NCBI GenBank assembly: GCA_016256075.1
Contig: SDVU01000245.1
Coordinates: 1 to 16,652, forward strand
From: Dictyocoela muelleri
Lineage: Eukaryota > Microsporidia
Reading direction: 5' to 3'
Length of the DNA: 16,652 nucleotides
Shown: piece after piece, positions 1 to 7,471 of the stretch
How the letters are laid out: each line of letters opens with the position of its first letter
Position numbering within the stretch: position 1 is the first letter of the stretch
The notes under the pieces: generated by a model
What the model was told of the DNA's origin: nothing
Database searches by the model: none
What the model saw: the letters and a program-made list of their open reading frames with translations, nothing else
Made by a program: the position numbers and the translations under genes

Positions 1-560
1 AGATATATCTAATTTCATAAATTTCTTATATTATCTCAAAAATGAGTATCAAAAAAATCTATTTTTTATAAATAAAACATCTTTTAGTTACAAATAACTC
101 CTTCTATAACTTGATATTTATATTACCAATATAAAAATGAATCATATTCAAATAAATAACATTCTATTTTAAATAAACAATAAAAGTTATATTAATCGAT
201 TTTCAAAGTAAAATACACATTTGTGCATATTATTTTTGATGTCAGACAGAGATTAAAAATTAAAGATTTTACTAACACTAATTTTATGTATACATGTTAA
301 CAAAAGTCTATTTGAAATTATATACCTAGGAAAAGCAGGAAGGAAAGTAATATCCTGGAATATTTTTATCATAATTCACCATGTGGTTGATTTTAATTCA
401 AATAAAAAATATGTTTAGAATTAATGCAAAACAACAATGCAATTCGAAGATATTAAGTTTAAATTTCGGGTATTTTATCTTTTAAGATGCTGCTGAAAAA
501 TTTTCGTTTTATTGAAAAGTTGAAAAAATAAAAAGTAAGAAAAAAAAAGGAAGAAAAAAT
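1..560. other. Gene-free AT-rich stretch
   Basis: I see no open reading frame of useful length and no recognisable RNA gene or element here. The sequence is very AT-rich with scattered homopolymer runs. It may be decayed repeat DNA or the far flank of a gene outside the window. Confidence 0.5.
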
Positions 561-568
561 AAAATAGG

Positions 569-611
569 AGGCCGTGGCCTCAAATTTTCCTCAGTAGCGC
601 GCCACTGCTAA
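569..611. repeat. GC-rich palindromic patch, possible hAT-type terminus
   Basis: This is a sudden GC-rich island in AT-rich DNA. It contains the 6 bp inverted repeat GAGGCC-GT-GGCCTC (about 572-585), then a second near-palindrome around AGTAGCGCGCCACTGCT. Read on the minus strand, the right edge begins CAGTGGCGCGCTACTG, which resembles the CAGTGGCG-type ends of some hAT transposons. No matching opposite end was found, so at most this is a solo terminus of an old non-autonomous element. A structured RNA is an alternative. Confidence 0.3.
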
Positions 612-620
612 ATATATATA

Positions 621-675
621 TTATAAAAGAATTATATTAATTATAAAAGAATTATATTAATTATAATTATATTAA
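621..675. repeat. 20 bp tandem duplication
   Basis: A 20 bp unit starting TTATAAAAGAATT is repeated exactly twice (621-640 and 641-660), followed by a shortened third copy (661-675). It is a small AT-rich tandem repeat with no visible function. Confidence 0.75.
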
Positions 676-721
676 GAATTTTTCAATGATGATTATCATG
701 AAATAAACCCAGACCTAAAAA

Positions 722-814
722 TTAATTTATATCAAAAGTATTTAACTCAAAAGAAAATTAAATCAAAAGCAATTTAAATCAAAAGTGAATTAATCAAAAG
801 CAATTTAAATCAAA
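722..814. repeat. ATCAAAAG minisatellite downstream of the CoA kinase gene
   Basis: About six degenerate units of roughly 15-17 bp built on AATTTAAATCAAAAGC lie immediately after the stop codon of the minus-strand dephospho-CoA kinase gene. A related motif, AATTATCAAAAG, is tandemly repeated on the other side of that gene near 1571-1625. Transcripts of the kinase gene may run into this array. Confidence 0.65.
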
Positions 815-828
815 ACAAACAAAATTGT

Positions 829-1449
829 TCACAAAAATGTCATAAAAACAGCGAAAAGAAACAAAATCCAAATATAAATACTCGTCCCTCTAATTCTCAA
901 ACTCAAAACTTTTGCTTTTGTATCTTCAAGAGAACCATCGTTATCAATAATATAAGTTGATTTTAATTTTTTTAATGATAATGGTAATTGAGAATTAATT
1001 CTTTCGAGAAGAAGAGTTTCTCCATCACGATTTATAACCCTCATTTTTTGTTTTTCATCACTACATATGACCAAAATATTGCTGAAATACTTCTCAAGTC
1101 CAACTTCAAAAAAAAGGGGAACCTCCATAAAAATGATTGAATGCCCTTTAATTACTAACCACAAAATTTCCAGAACTGCAAGATAAAATATGCAAGGATG
1201 TGTTATTTTTTCGAGTTTCTTTCTTTTTTCTTTGTTTTTAAAAACAATTTTCTTCAATTCATCTTTACAAACTTTGCCCTTTATAATCACCTCATTTCCA
1301 AATTCTTTAATAATTTTGTCTTTACATCTTTCTAAGGCAATTATTGTCAGTTTGTCAAAATCTATTACTGGGTAATTTAATGATCTGAATATGTTGGCTA
1401 CTGTTGTTTTTCCTGTTCCTAGACCCCCAGTTATGCAAATTATTTTCAT
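829..1449 (-). CDS. Dephospho-CoA kinase, with a C-terminal hydrophobic tail
   Basis: Dephospho-CoA kinase catalyses the last step of coenzyme A synthesis, ATP-dependent phosphorylation of the ribose 3'-hydroxyl of dephospho-CoA. The 206-residue product has the expected layout: a P-loop GGLGTGKTT at residues 8-16, IDFD at 29-32, a THP motif at 83-85, EVPLFFE at 109-115, and an ER-x3-Q pattern at 149-154 in the lid region. Residues about 190-206 form a hydrophobic stretch (IYIWILFLFAVFMTFL) that could anchor the protein in a membrane; a hydrophobic C-terminus also occurs in some eukaryotic members. The start is the first Met, three bases after GGG, the microsporidian start signal. The stop is TGA. 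The gene stands alone and is transcribed away from the UBA4-like gene. The family call is firm; membrane attachment is inferred. Confidence 0.93.
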   Translation of the reverse strand: MKIICITGGLGTGKTTVANIFRSLNYPVIDFDKLTIIALERCKDKIIKEFGNEVIIKGKVCKDELKKIVFKNKEKRKKLEKITHPCIFYLAVLEILWLVIKGHSIIFMEVPLFFEVGLEKYFSNILVICSDEKQKMRVINRDGETLLLERINSQLPLSLKKLKSTYIIDNDGSLEDTKAKVLSLRIRGTSIYIWILFLFAVFMTFL

Positions 1450-1452
1450 TTA

Positions 1453-1455
1453 CCC
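1453..1455 (-). promoter_or_regulatory. GGG start-proximal motif of the dephospho-CoA kinase gene
   Basis: On the minus strand the start reads AGGGTAAATG, placing GGG three bases before the initiator ATG. CCC or GGG triplets directly upstream of start codons are a known microsporidian transcription/start signal, and this one supports the chosen start. Confidence 0.7.
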
Positions 1456-1570
1456 TTTCTTTTTAATTATTTTTATAAATTATTTTTTGGTTTCAATGCT
1501 AAACAGTTTTATTTTATTCAAAATGTTTTAAAAATGTTTAAAAAAACAATTAAGATCGAATCAAAAATTA

Positions 1571-1625
1571 ATTATCAAAAGACTTATTTTTAATTATCAA
1601 AAGACTTATTTTTAATTATCAAAAG
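1571..1625. repeat. 22 bp tandem repeat with ATCAAAAG core
   Basis: Two exact 22 bp units (1571-1592 and 1593-1614) beginning ATTATCAAAAGACTTA are followed by a partial third. The array lies between the start of the CoA kinase gene and the 3' end of a family A repeat. Its core motif recurs in the array on the other side of the gene. Confidence 0.8.
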
Positions 1626-1649
1626 AATTGGTTTATGCAGATAAGGAAA

Positions 1650-2096
1650 TATATATTACATGCTGACAACATCCATAGCTTCAAACCCGTAGATTTGTCA
1701 CCGACCTTGGTCTTTACCTTTGGTTCCTGGTGTTCTGCTTATACGTCGGTTCTAACCTACCCAGAGATTATTTCTATCCATTTTTCGTTTTATCTATGAC
1801 TCGACAGGATACAGGTAATTAGGGATTTTTCGTAGTTTTTTATAGTACTTGAAGCCATGATACTATCCGCACTAATCTCCACAACTAGGAGTCCTTTTGA
1901 TTAATTGTCATATTAGACCAAGTCTTAATCAGCTATAAGTACAAGAACAGATGTAATTACTACAATATTTATATATAACCTTTGTCCGATTAATGTCATC
2001 ACCTAATTATTTATTAAAGAAATACGTAAGTGGTATTCGAATCTCGATACACAATTTTACATTAAAGAATGTTAAACACTGAGCTATCATGACTTA
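1650..2096 (-). mobile_element. Family A repeat, copy 1 (tRNA-derived SINE-like)
   Basis: This is the first of four dispersed copies of a ~450 bp repeat, all in the same orientation. Read on the minus strand, the 5' end resembles a tRNA: ATAGCTCAGTGTTTAA (a good pol III A box, about 2076-2086) followed about 40 bases on by GATTCGAATACC (a good B box, 2032-2043). The body contains a block well conserved among copies, AGACTTGGTCTAATATGA. It ends in another conserved block (CCTGTATCCTG near 1810) and a near-palindromic GTTGTCAGCAT just before an AT-rich tail. There is no long open reading frame. This layout (tRNA head, unrelated body, AT-rich tail) is that of a SINE. No clear target-site duplication was found. 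Confidence 0.65.
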
Positions 2097-2985
2097 AGAG
2101 CATGAGAACCGTTTAAAAATTTTTCAAAAATTTCAGATTATAAATAAAGGTTATATTTTAAAAATTTATTGGAAAAATGAAAATTCAGTATTCATAGAAA
2201 ATCAAATGGCTAATAAAGTTCTATTCAAATTATTATGACTTAATGTGCTGAAAACTCTATATTAAAGATTCTTCAGATGTGAAGATGAGTGCTGTGAAGT
2301 ATTTCAACAAAACAGTATTTTTATTTAAAAATTATAAAAAAGCCTAATAAAGAAGGACCATATATTTATTAATTAAATATTGTATAATTATAAAAAGAAT
2401 TTTATGACCATCTAATTTGAACAAAAACTGATCAAGACTAAGATGAGATTAATTTCACAGACTTGTATTAATTTAGAAAAGGGTATAAATTGCAATTAAG
2501 AATGTATTGAATTACATTGTAATTAGTAAAATCTTAAAAATATTCCTAAAATATTGAAAATACCTTAAAATCTTATAATATAGAAATATTTGGACCTAAA
2601 TTGAAAAAATGAATCTTAAATTATTTTTTAGCACCATTGAATATATATTTTAGAAATATTGAACGAGTTTTTTTAAGAAATATTCTTGACATTAAGTTTT
2701 AATAATACCAAATAATTCTATAAAATTGATTAACTGTTGAAAGACCCATCAAAAAATAAGAGGTATAAAGTGAATTTCGGAAAGAATGAGATTTTTACAC
2801 TATGGGTAAGGTTTGCTTATAATTTTCGCCGTATATTGAATGAATTCAGTTCTTTTTATAAGTTATTTTCCGTGAAATTTCCGTGCTTCATTAATTTTTA
2901 TTTTTATTTTTTTCAGATAAATCGGACAATCGTATGACAATATGTTTGCTTATTGTTCTTTAAAATATATTTTTAAAAGTTATAA
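2097..2985. other. Gene-free AT-rich stretch upstream of the UBA4-like gene
   Basis: There are no open frames with coding character and no RNA gene. Around 2270-2330 a short stretch encodes cysteines in a spacing vaguely like an ISXO2-type zinc finger, but too little survives to support a call. The rest is low-complexity AT-rich DNA. Confidence 0.45.
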
Positions 2986-2988
2986 TCC

Positions 2989-3048
2989 TTTTAAGGATCT
3001 TTAAATAAGATTGTTTTAAGGATCTAAGATTGTTTTTAAAGATCTTTG
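2989..3048. repeat. Short imperfect tandem repeat upstream of the UBA4-like gene
   Basis: TTTTAAGGATCT followed by AAGATTG recurs about two and a half times in 60 bp, ending in AAAGATCTTTG. It lies about 50-110 bp upstream of the UBA4-like start codon. It could be chance or upstream regulatory sequence; nothing else supports a role. Confidence 0.5.
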
Positions 3049-3095
3049 AAAGAAATCTTTTGAATTCTATTTTGATAAAAGAGTTAAAAAAATAA

Positions 3096-3099
3096 CCCC
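3096..3099 (+). promoter_or_regulatory. CCCC start-proximal motif of the UBA4-like gene
   Basis: AATAACCCC abuts the initiator ATG directly. This is the microsporidian CCC-type start signal and supports this Met as the true start. Confidence 0.75.
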
Positions 3100-4305
3100 A
3101 TGTCACTTACAGAGGAAAAACTCTCATACGATTCAATAAAAAGATATAAAAGACAAATAATATTGAATGAAATAGGTGTTGAAGGTCAAATTAAAATAAA
3201 CAAATCGAAGGTTTTAATTGTAGGCTTAGGAGGTCTTGGATCACCCGTTGCTTTGTATTTAGCAAGTTCGGGTATAGGAAGAATCGGAATCGTTGATTTT
3301 GATAAAGTTGAGCTTAGTAATCTTCACAGGCAAATAATCCATAATGAAAAAAATATTAATCAGTATAAAACGAAGAGTTGTGCTGAATTTCTTAAAAATC
3401 TTAACAGTACAACCAGAATTATTGAATATGAAAGTTTAAAGATCGATATAAAATTTTTAAAAGGAAGTCAGAAGGGATTTCCAGGAGTAAGTCAAAATGA
3501 GAATATAGAAAGAAATCAAAATGAATTTCTAGAAGAAAGTAAAAACTTATTTTCTGATTACGATCTAATAATAGATTGCACTGACAATATCGATACGAGG
3601 TATTTGCTCAATGATATAGCACGTATCAATAAAAAGATATTTATATGTGCATCGGTTCTTAAATGGGAAGGTCAAGTTTTTGTTTTTATGACAGATGGTC
3701 CGTGCTATCGATGTCTTTTTCCTGAAAGAAAGACTAATGTTCTTTCATGCAATACTGCGGGTGTTACAGGACCAATGTGTGGTATAATTGGATCTATACA
3801 GGCACTAGAGATTCTAAAGGTTATTTTAGAACTTGATACAAAATCACGACTTATTTTGTATGATGGAATTGAAATTAAAACAAATAAATTCAATTTATAT
3901 TCTCATAATCAACCATGTATGTCATGTAATGGGATGTTTCCACCTGAATTCGATAAGCCTGTTGCCTGTGATATCTCGGAAAATAAGTATTCCGAAGAAA
4001 TAGATTTTATTGAATGGGATGAATATTTAAAAGATAATGAAAAATATTTTTTGATTGACTTGAGACCAGCTAATCTCTATGAATTGATTCATCTGAAGAA
4101 TTCAATCAATATACCCATGTCTGAATTTGAGAAACATCTTTTTGTCATCGAAAATAGTAATAAGATAGTTGCTTTACTGTGTGCGAAGGGTATAAATGCA
4201 CAAAAGGCTGCTAAAATTTGTGGTGAAAATGGAATTAGTTCCGTTGTTATTCTTAATGGTTATGAAGGCTACAAGAAATGTATAGACCCCGATTATCCAT
4301 TATGA
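3100..4305 (+). CDS. UBA4: UBA4/MOCS3-like E1 adenylyltransferase and sulfurtransferase (ThiF + rhodanese)
   Basis: This 401-residue protein has the two-domain build of UBA4/MOCS3, which adenylates the ubiquitin-like protein Urm1 and passes it sulfur for wobble-uridine thiolation of tRNA or for Urm1 conjugation. The ThiF/E1 domain (about 14-285) shows the ATP loop GLGGLG (42-47), DFDKVELSNLHRQ (66-78), a probable adenylation lysine at K90, CTDN (160-163), zinc ligands in CYRC (202-205) and CMSC (273-276), and the predicted E1 catalytic cysteine C217 in SCNTAGVTGP. The C-terminal rhodanese domain (about 300-400) has C361 in LLCAKGINAQ as the likely persulfide cysteine. Residues about 121-149 are a charged, Asn/Glu-rich insert. 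The protein is somewhat shorter than yeast Uba4 (about 440). Urm1 itself is not in the window, so the partner is inferred. Confidence 0.9.
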   Translation: MSLTEEKLSYDSIKRYKRQIILNEIGVEGQIKINKSKVLIVGLGGLGSPVALYLASSGIGRIGIVDFDKVELSNLHRQIIHNEKNINQYKTKSCAEFLKNLNSTTRIIEYESLKIDIKFLKGSQKGFPGVSQNENIERNQNEFLEESKNLFSDYDLIIDCTDNIDTRYLLNDIARINKKIFICASVLKWEGQVFVFMTDGPCYRCLFPERKTNVLSCNTAGVTGPMCGIIGSIQALEILKVILELDTKSRLILYDGIEIKTNKFNLYSHNQPCMSCNGMFPPEFDKPVACDISENKYSEEIDFIEWDEYLKDNEKYFLIDLRPANLYELIHLKNSINIPMSEFEKHLFVIENSNKIVALLCAKGINAQKAAKICGENGISSVVILNGYEGYKKCIDPDYPL

Positions 4306-4505
4306 ATTAAAGACATTATAAATAAATTAAGGATATTGGATTTAAATATTGTTTGTGTTTAATTTTATATTGTCTATCATTAACATAAGATTTAAAACCA
4401 TTAGTTAAACACTTTTCAGTTCTTACAGGGTCATCAACCTCTCTTAAAAGCAGTAAAGTCTCAAATCTATGAACATACGATATAATAATTATCTAAAATA
4501 AACTC
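4306..4505. other. 3' flank of the UBA4-like gene
   Basis: No gene or repeat is recognised here. AATAAATTAA about 15 bases after the TGA stop could act in mRNA 3'-end formation, but such words are common in this AT-rich DNA. Confidence 0.4.
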
Positions 4506-4507
4506 TA

Positions 4508-4620
4508 AATCATGATTTAATTCAAATATGATATAATTATCTAATATGAAGATTTTGTAAATCCGGCAATAAATCTTCATAAAACGTATTTATTTGATAT
4601 TTGAATTTATAATCATGATT
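4508..4620. mobile_element. Small foldback element (about 113 bp)
   Basis: AATCATGATTTAATTCAAAT at the left is mirrored by the reverse complement of a sequence ending ATAATCATGATT at the right. The imperfect arms of about 47-50 bp extend in to ATGAAGATTTT / AAATCTTCAT and enclose a loop of about 17 bp. The outermost AATCATGATT is itself a palindrome. It is either a miniature hairpin transposon or a long stem in the UBA4-like transcript's 3' flank. No target duplication is clear. Confidence 0.6.
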
Positions 4621-4705
4621 AATAATTTATAAAATTATCCGGTTTTTTTCACCATTCATGTTTTATGTCGTTTTTCCCCTATTTTTTGTAAATAGGGTGG
4701 ATGGG

Positions 4706-5126
4706 TGCTAGTTTGGTGTTGCCTTTGTTATTTGGTGTTGCCTTTGAAAAAAAAAATAAAAAAGATAAAATTATAATTAAATATTAATCTTTTATTCTTA
4801 ATAGAGCTAAAAGGATGTTGAATCGCTTGTCTGGTGAGATCGTGTTGTTTCCAAATAAATTTAATGAAAAAGTCTTCGCGTTTATCCTGATAATACCATT
4901 TTTCTTCACTAGGTATATCTTAGAAATAGACCAAACTCATTCGACAGTCTGTGTTTTTTTACAAACTGTATTATCAAGAAAACACACTGTATTATTCAAG
5001 TTCAAAATATTAGAGGCTAAATAATGTTCATTTGAATTTTTTCCACGATTTTTTAAACAGGTAAGGTGGGTTTTAAATTTTTTTTCAAAAGCAACACTAA
5101 ATAACAAAGGCAACACCAAACTAGCA
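4706..5126. mobile_element. 421 bp MITE with 41 bp terminal inverted repeats
   Basis: The left end (4706-4746) begins TGCTAGTTTGGTGTTGCC and is the inverse of the right end (5086-5126), matching at 39 of 41 positions, so the copy looks fairly recent. Each inverted repeat is a tandem doublet of a 16 bp word, TTTGGTGTTGCCTTTG, separated by TTA, an unusual internally repeated terminus. The interior (about 340 bp) has no convincing coding frame, as expected for a non-autonomous DNA transposon. I could not identify a target-site duplication or the superfamily. Confidence 0.75.
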
Positions 5127-5203
5127 AATACCATAGGGGTAAATCAAATTTAAATAAAATAAATGTAGAAATACACTAATAAATCATATATATATTATAT
5201 TAA

Positions 5204-5653
5204 ATATTACATGTTGACAACATCCATAGCTGCCAACCCGGTGAGTTGTCTCCTACCGTTGTCTTTGACCTTTGGTTCTTGTTATTCCGATAATATGTCA
5301 CTTCACTACCCAGAATCCCAGCTGTAAACGCGATTTTCGTTTTATCAATGACTCAGCAGGATACAGGTAATTTGAGGTTTTTTCATGATATTTTATTTTT
5401 CACTACTTTTTGCCGAGATGCGTCGCCGCACTTATCCCCACACCTTGGAGAGTCCCTTCTGCTTCATTTTCATATTAGACCAGGTCTTAATCAGCTATAC
5501 CACACTAGAACAACTGTATATTATACTATAATTATATAGTTTTGACCGCTTAATGTCATTCCCTGATTATTTATTAAAGAGTGACGTCAACGGGGTTCAA
5601 ACATCGATACTTAAATTTTACATTCAAGAGTGTAAACCACTGAGCTATCTAGC
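5204..5653 (-). mobile_element. Family A repeat, copy 2 (tRNA-derived SINE-like)
   Basis: This is the best-preserved A box of the family: on the minus strand the head reads ATAGCTCAGTGG (about 5637-5648), followed by GTTTGAACCCC (about 5592-5602) as a diverged B box. The body carries the shared blocks AGACCTGGTCTAATATGA and CCTGTATCCTGCTGAGTCA. The 3' end carries the exact palindrome ATGTTG-A-CAACAT (5211-5223) followed by an AT-rich tail. Overall identity to copies 1 and 3 is roughly 70-80% by eye. It lies between the MITE and the PP2A subunit gene. Confidence 0.7.
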
Positions 5654-5915
5654 TTAATGTAATTGATAGCATTTCATAAAAACCTTATCAATCATTTATA
5701 TATCAGTCTTAATAAAAATCATTTATAAACACAAATATTCTAATCTATTTAATCTTTAAAAATCTATAAATTAAAATAACTGTCAATCAAAATTAAAATA
5801 AAATTTAAAATAAATATAAAAATAAAACCCAATTAAAATTAAATTCCAATAGAAATTAAAAATAAGAAATTTGGGTTTCACAAAAGAAATAAATTTGTTT
5901 TAATCATCGACGTAA
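5654..5915. promoter_or_regulatory. Upstream region of the PP2A scaffold gene
   Basis: This is very AT-rich non-coding DNA with repeated AAATT-type words, including AAATTT near 5867 and again near 5890. AAATTT-like signals upstream of a CCC motif are reported for microsporidian promoters. Assignment here is tentative because such words are common in AT-rich DNA. Confidence 0.35.
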
Positions 5916-5918
5916 CCC
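5916..5918 (+). promoter_or_regulatory. CCC start-proximal motif of the PP2A-A gene
   Basis: CGTAACCCTAATG places CCC two bases before the initiator ATG, the microsporidian start signal, and supports the chosen Met. Confidence 0.7.
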
Positions 5919-5920
5919 TA

Positions 5921-7411
5921 ATGCAAAACATAAAAACATTAAAAGAACAAGTCGGCATTAAACCACCATATCAAATCATCGAGTTGATAAAGGAATTCAA
6001 TTTTACAGAAATAGAGGAACACATTCTTCTGTTAATTCTTGATAATTACGAAATATCACTTGAATACCTTAAATCAATTAGAATGAATATACCTCTATCG
6101 TTTATTGAAAAGCTAAAAACGAGTATATTTTACACTCATCGTTTAGTTGCTGCTAATCTTACCGATGATAAAAATATTCTTTTTGAGTTAATTAATGATA
6201 AAGTTGGAGTGGTTGCAAAAGCAGCCCTGATGAATATTAAATTGAATGATAAAGAGGCAGAGATGCTTGCTAAAAAAATTTTAAGTGAAGGATCTATATA
6301 TCTTCAATGTGGTGTAGTTTTTTTAATTTCAAAAATTGAAGACAGAAATATCATTTTAGAGATTATTGATATTATAAAATGTAAATCATGGCGTGTTAGA
6401 CTCTGCTTAGTCAGTAATATCAGACTTTTTAATATCCAAAAAGATATTTATTTAAAGTTTATTAATGATCCTGATGAAAATATTCGCATTGCATTGGCTT
6501 CACAGATACAAATAAAAAATTTTGGCTTTCTAAATGATATTGAAATGTTGAATGATGAGGACGAAAATGTTAGGCTTACGTGTGTTCAGATGATCATTGA
6601 TAAATATAAAGGAGTTGAAAAATCTAATAACAGGCGATTCGGTGATGCGAGCATTCTTGTTTTTGATAAATGTAATAGCAATGAGAATCAATACGGATTA
6701 AATGTCAGAAATAATATTTATGAAGATGATAATGATATTTATAAAGATCAATATCGGGATAATAAAAATAACAATGATAATTATAAAATTAAGAATGATG
6801 AATCGGAAAATGGCAAAAATATCATACCAGAAGAATTTATTTATAAAATAATGAATGATCCCTCTCAAAAAATAAAATTAGAAGCTCTTAGACTTGACAA
6901 TAAAGATCTTTCAATGAGAATAATTCCTCTTTTCTTAAATAATGAAAATTGGCGAATACGTAAACAAATTCTTGAAAGTATCTATCGATTAAAACATGTA
7001 GGTCTTATTGATTTTGATTCTGATCTATGGGAATATTTCAAGATGTATTTTTATGATACTGTCAGTGAAATGCGACAATTAACTGCAAATATGTTTTTAG
7101 AGCTTTGTAAAGAATTTGGAGAATCCTGGACACAATCAAAAATTTTATTTTTAGAAGAACTTGCAAACTCGAAAAGTTATTTTACTAGACTTACTGTAGT
7201 GCCAATATGTATTTCTCTAAAAATAAAGGATATTTTGATAAAACTTTTAAAAGATAGGGTGAGTAATGTGGTTTTAAATGTTTTATTAGGACTGAATGAT
7301 ATATGGGATTCTGAAGTTTTGAGTTCTGTGGGGGATTTAAGTGTTAGTAGTTATGATGATCTGAGAGATGCTGCTGTTAATCTTATTAATCGCTCTAAGT
7401 TTATTAAATAA
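5921..7411 (+). CDS. TPD3: Protein phosphatase 2A 65 kDa scaffold subunit A (HEAT repeats)
   Basis: The PP2A A subunit is the HEAT-repeat scaffold that holds the catalytic C subunit and a variable B subunit. The 496-residue product is helical throughout with the family's recurring intra-repeat motifs: CKSWRVRLCLV (154-164), ENIRIALAS (186-194), ENVRLTCVQM (215-224), NENWRIRKQILE (341-352), SEMRQLTANMF (382-392), YFTRLTVVPIC (420-430) and NVVLNVLLGL (449-458). The K-S-W-R-V-R and N-W-R-I-R forms are characteristic of PP2A-A rather than generic HEAT proteins. It is shorter than the roughly 590-residue human subunit, suggesting fewer or degenerate N-terminal repeats. Residues about 233-302 are an Asn/Asp/Tyr-rich low-complexity insert between repeats. 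The start is supported by the CCC motif. The symbol follows yeast TPD3. Confidence 0.88.
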   Translation: MQNIKTLKEQVGIKPPYQIIELIKEFNFTEIEEHILLLILDNYEISLEYLKSIRMNIPLSFIEKLKTSIFYTHRLVAANLTDDKNILFELINDKVGVVAKAALMNIKLNDKEAEMLAKKILSEGSIYLQCGVVFLISKIEDRNIILEIIDIIKCKSWRVRLCLVSNIRLFNIQKDIYLKFINDPDENIRIALASQIQIKNFGFLNDIEMLNDEDENVRLTCVQMIIDKYKGVEKSNNRRFGDASILVFDKCNSNENQYGLNVRNNIYEDDNDIYKDQYRDNKNNNDNYKIKNDESENGKNIIPEEFIYKIMNDPSQKIKLEALRLDNKDLSMRIIPLFLNNENWRIRKQILESIYRLKHVGLIDFDSDLWEYFKMYFYDTVSEMRQLTANMFLELCKEFGESWTQSKILFLEELANSKSYFTRLTVVPICISLKIKDILIKLLKDRVSNVVLNVLLGLNDIWDSEVLSSVGDLSVSSYDDLRDAAVNLINRSKFIK

Positions 7412-7471
7412 TTGCTAGAAAATTTATTTTGAATTTTCAAACTTATGGTTAAATTTATTTAAATGTTATAC

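Noticed and set aside
2241-2340. Possible ISXO2/IS1595 transposase zinc-finger remnant (RFFRCEDECCE)
   Set aside because: Only about 20 residues look suggestive, no DDE residues follow and stops surround it; chance cannot be excluded.
2737-2937. 66-residue open frame upstream of the UBA4-like gene
   Set aside because: It lacks the CCC/GGG start signal and a plausible ATG context, and is low-complexity Phe/Tyr/Asn-rich sequence.
4815-5134. Overlapping short open frames on both strands
   Set aside because: They lie inside the 421 bp MITE and its terminal repeats; neither resembles a transposase.
5348-5539. 63-residue open frame
   Set aside because: It lies within family A copy 2 and is not open in the other copies.
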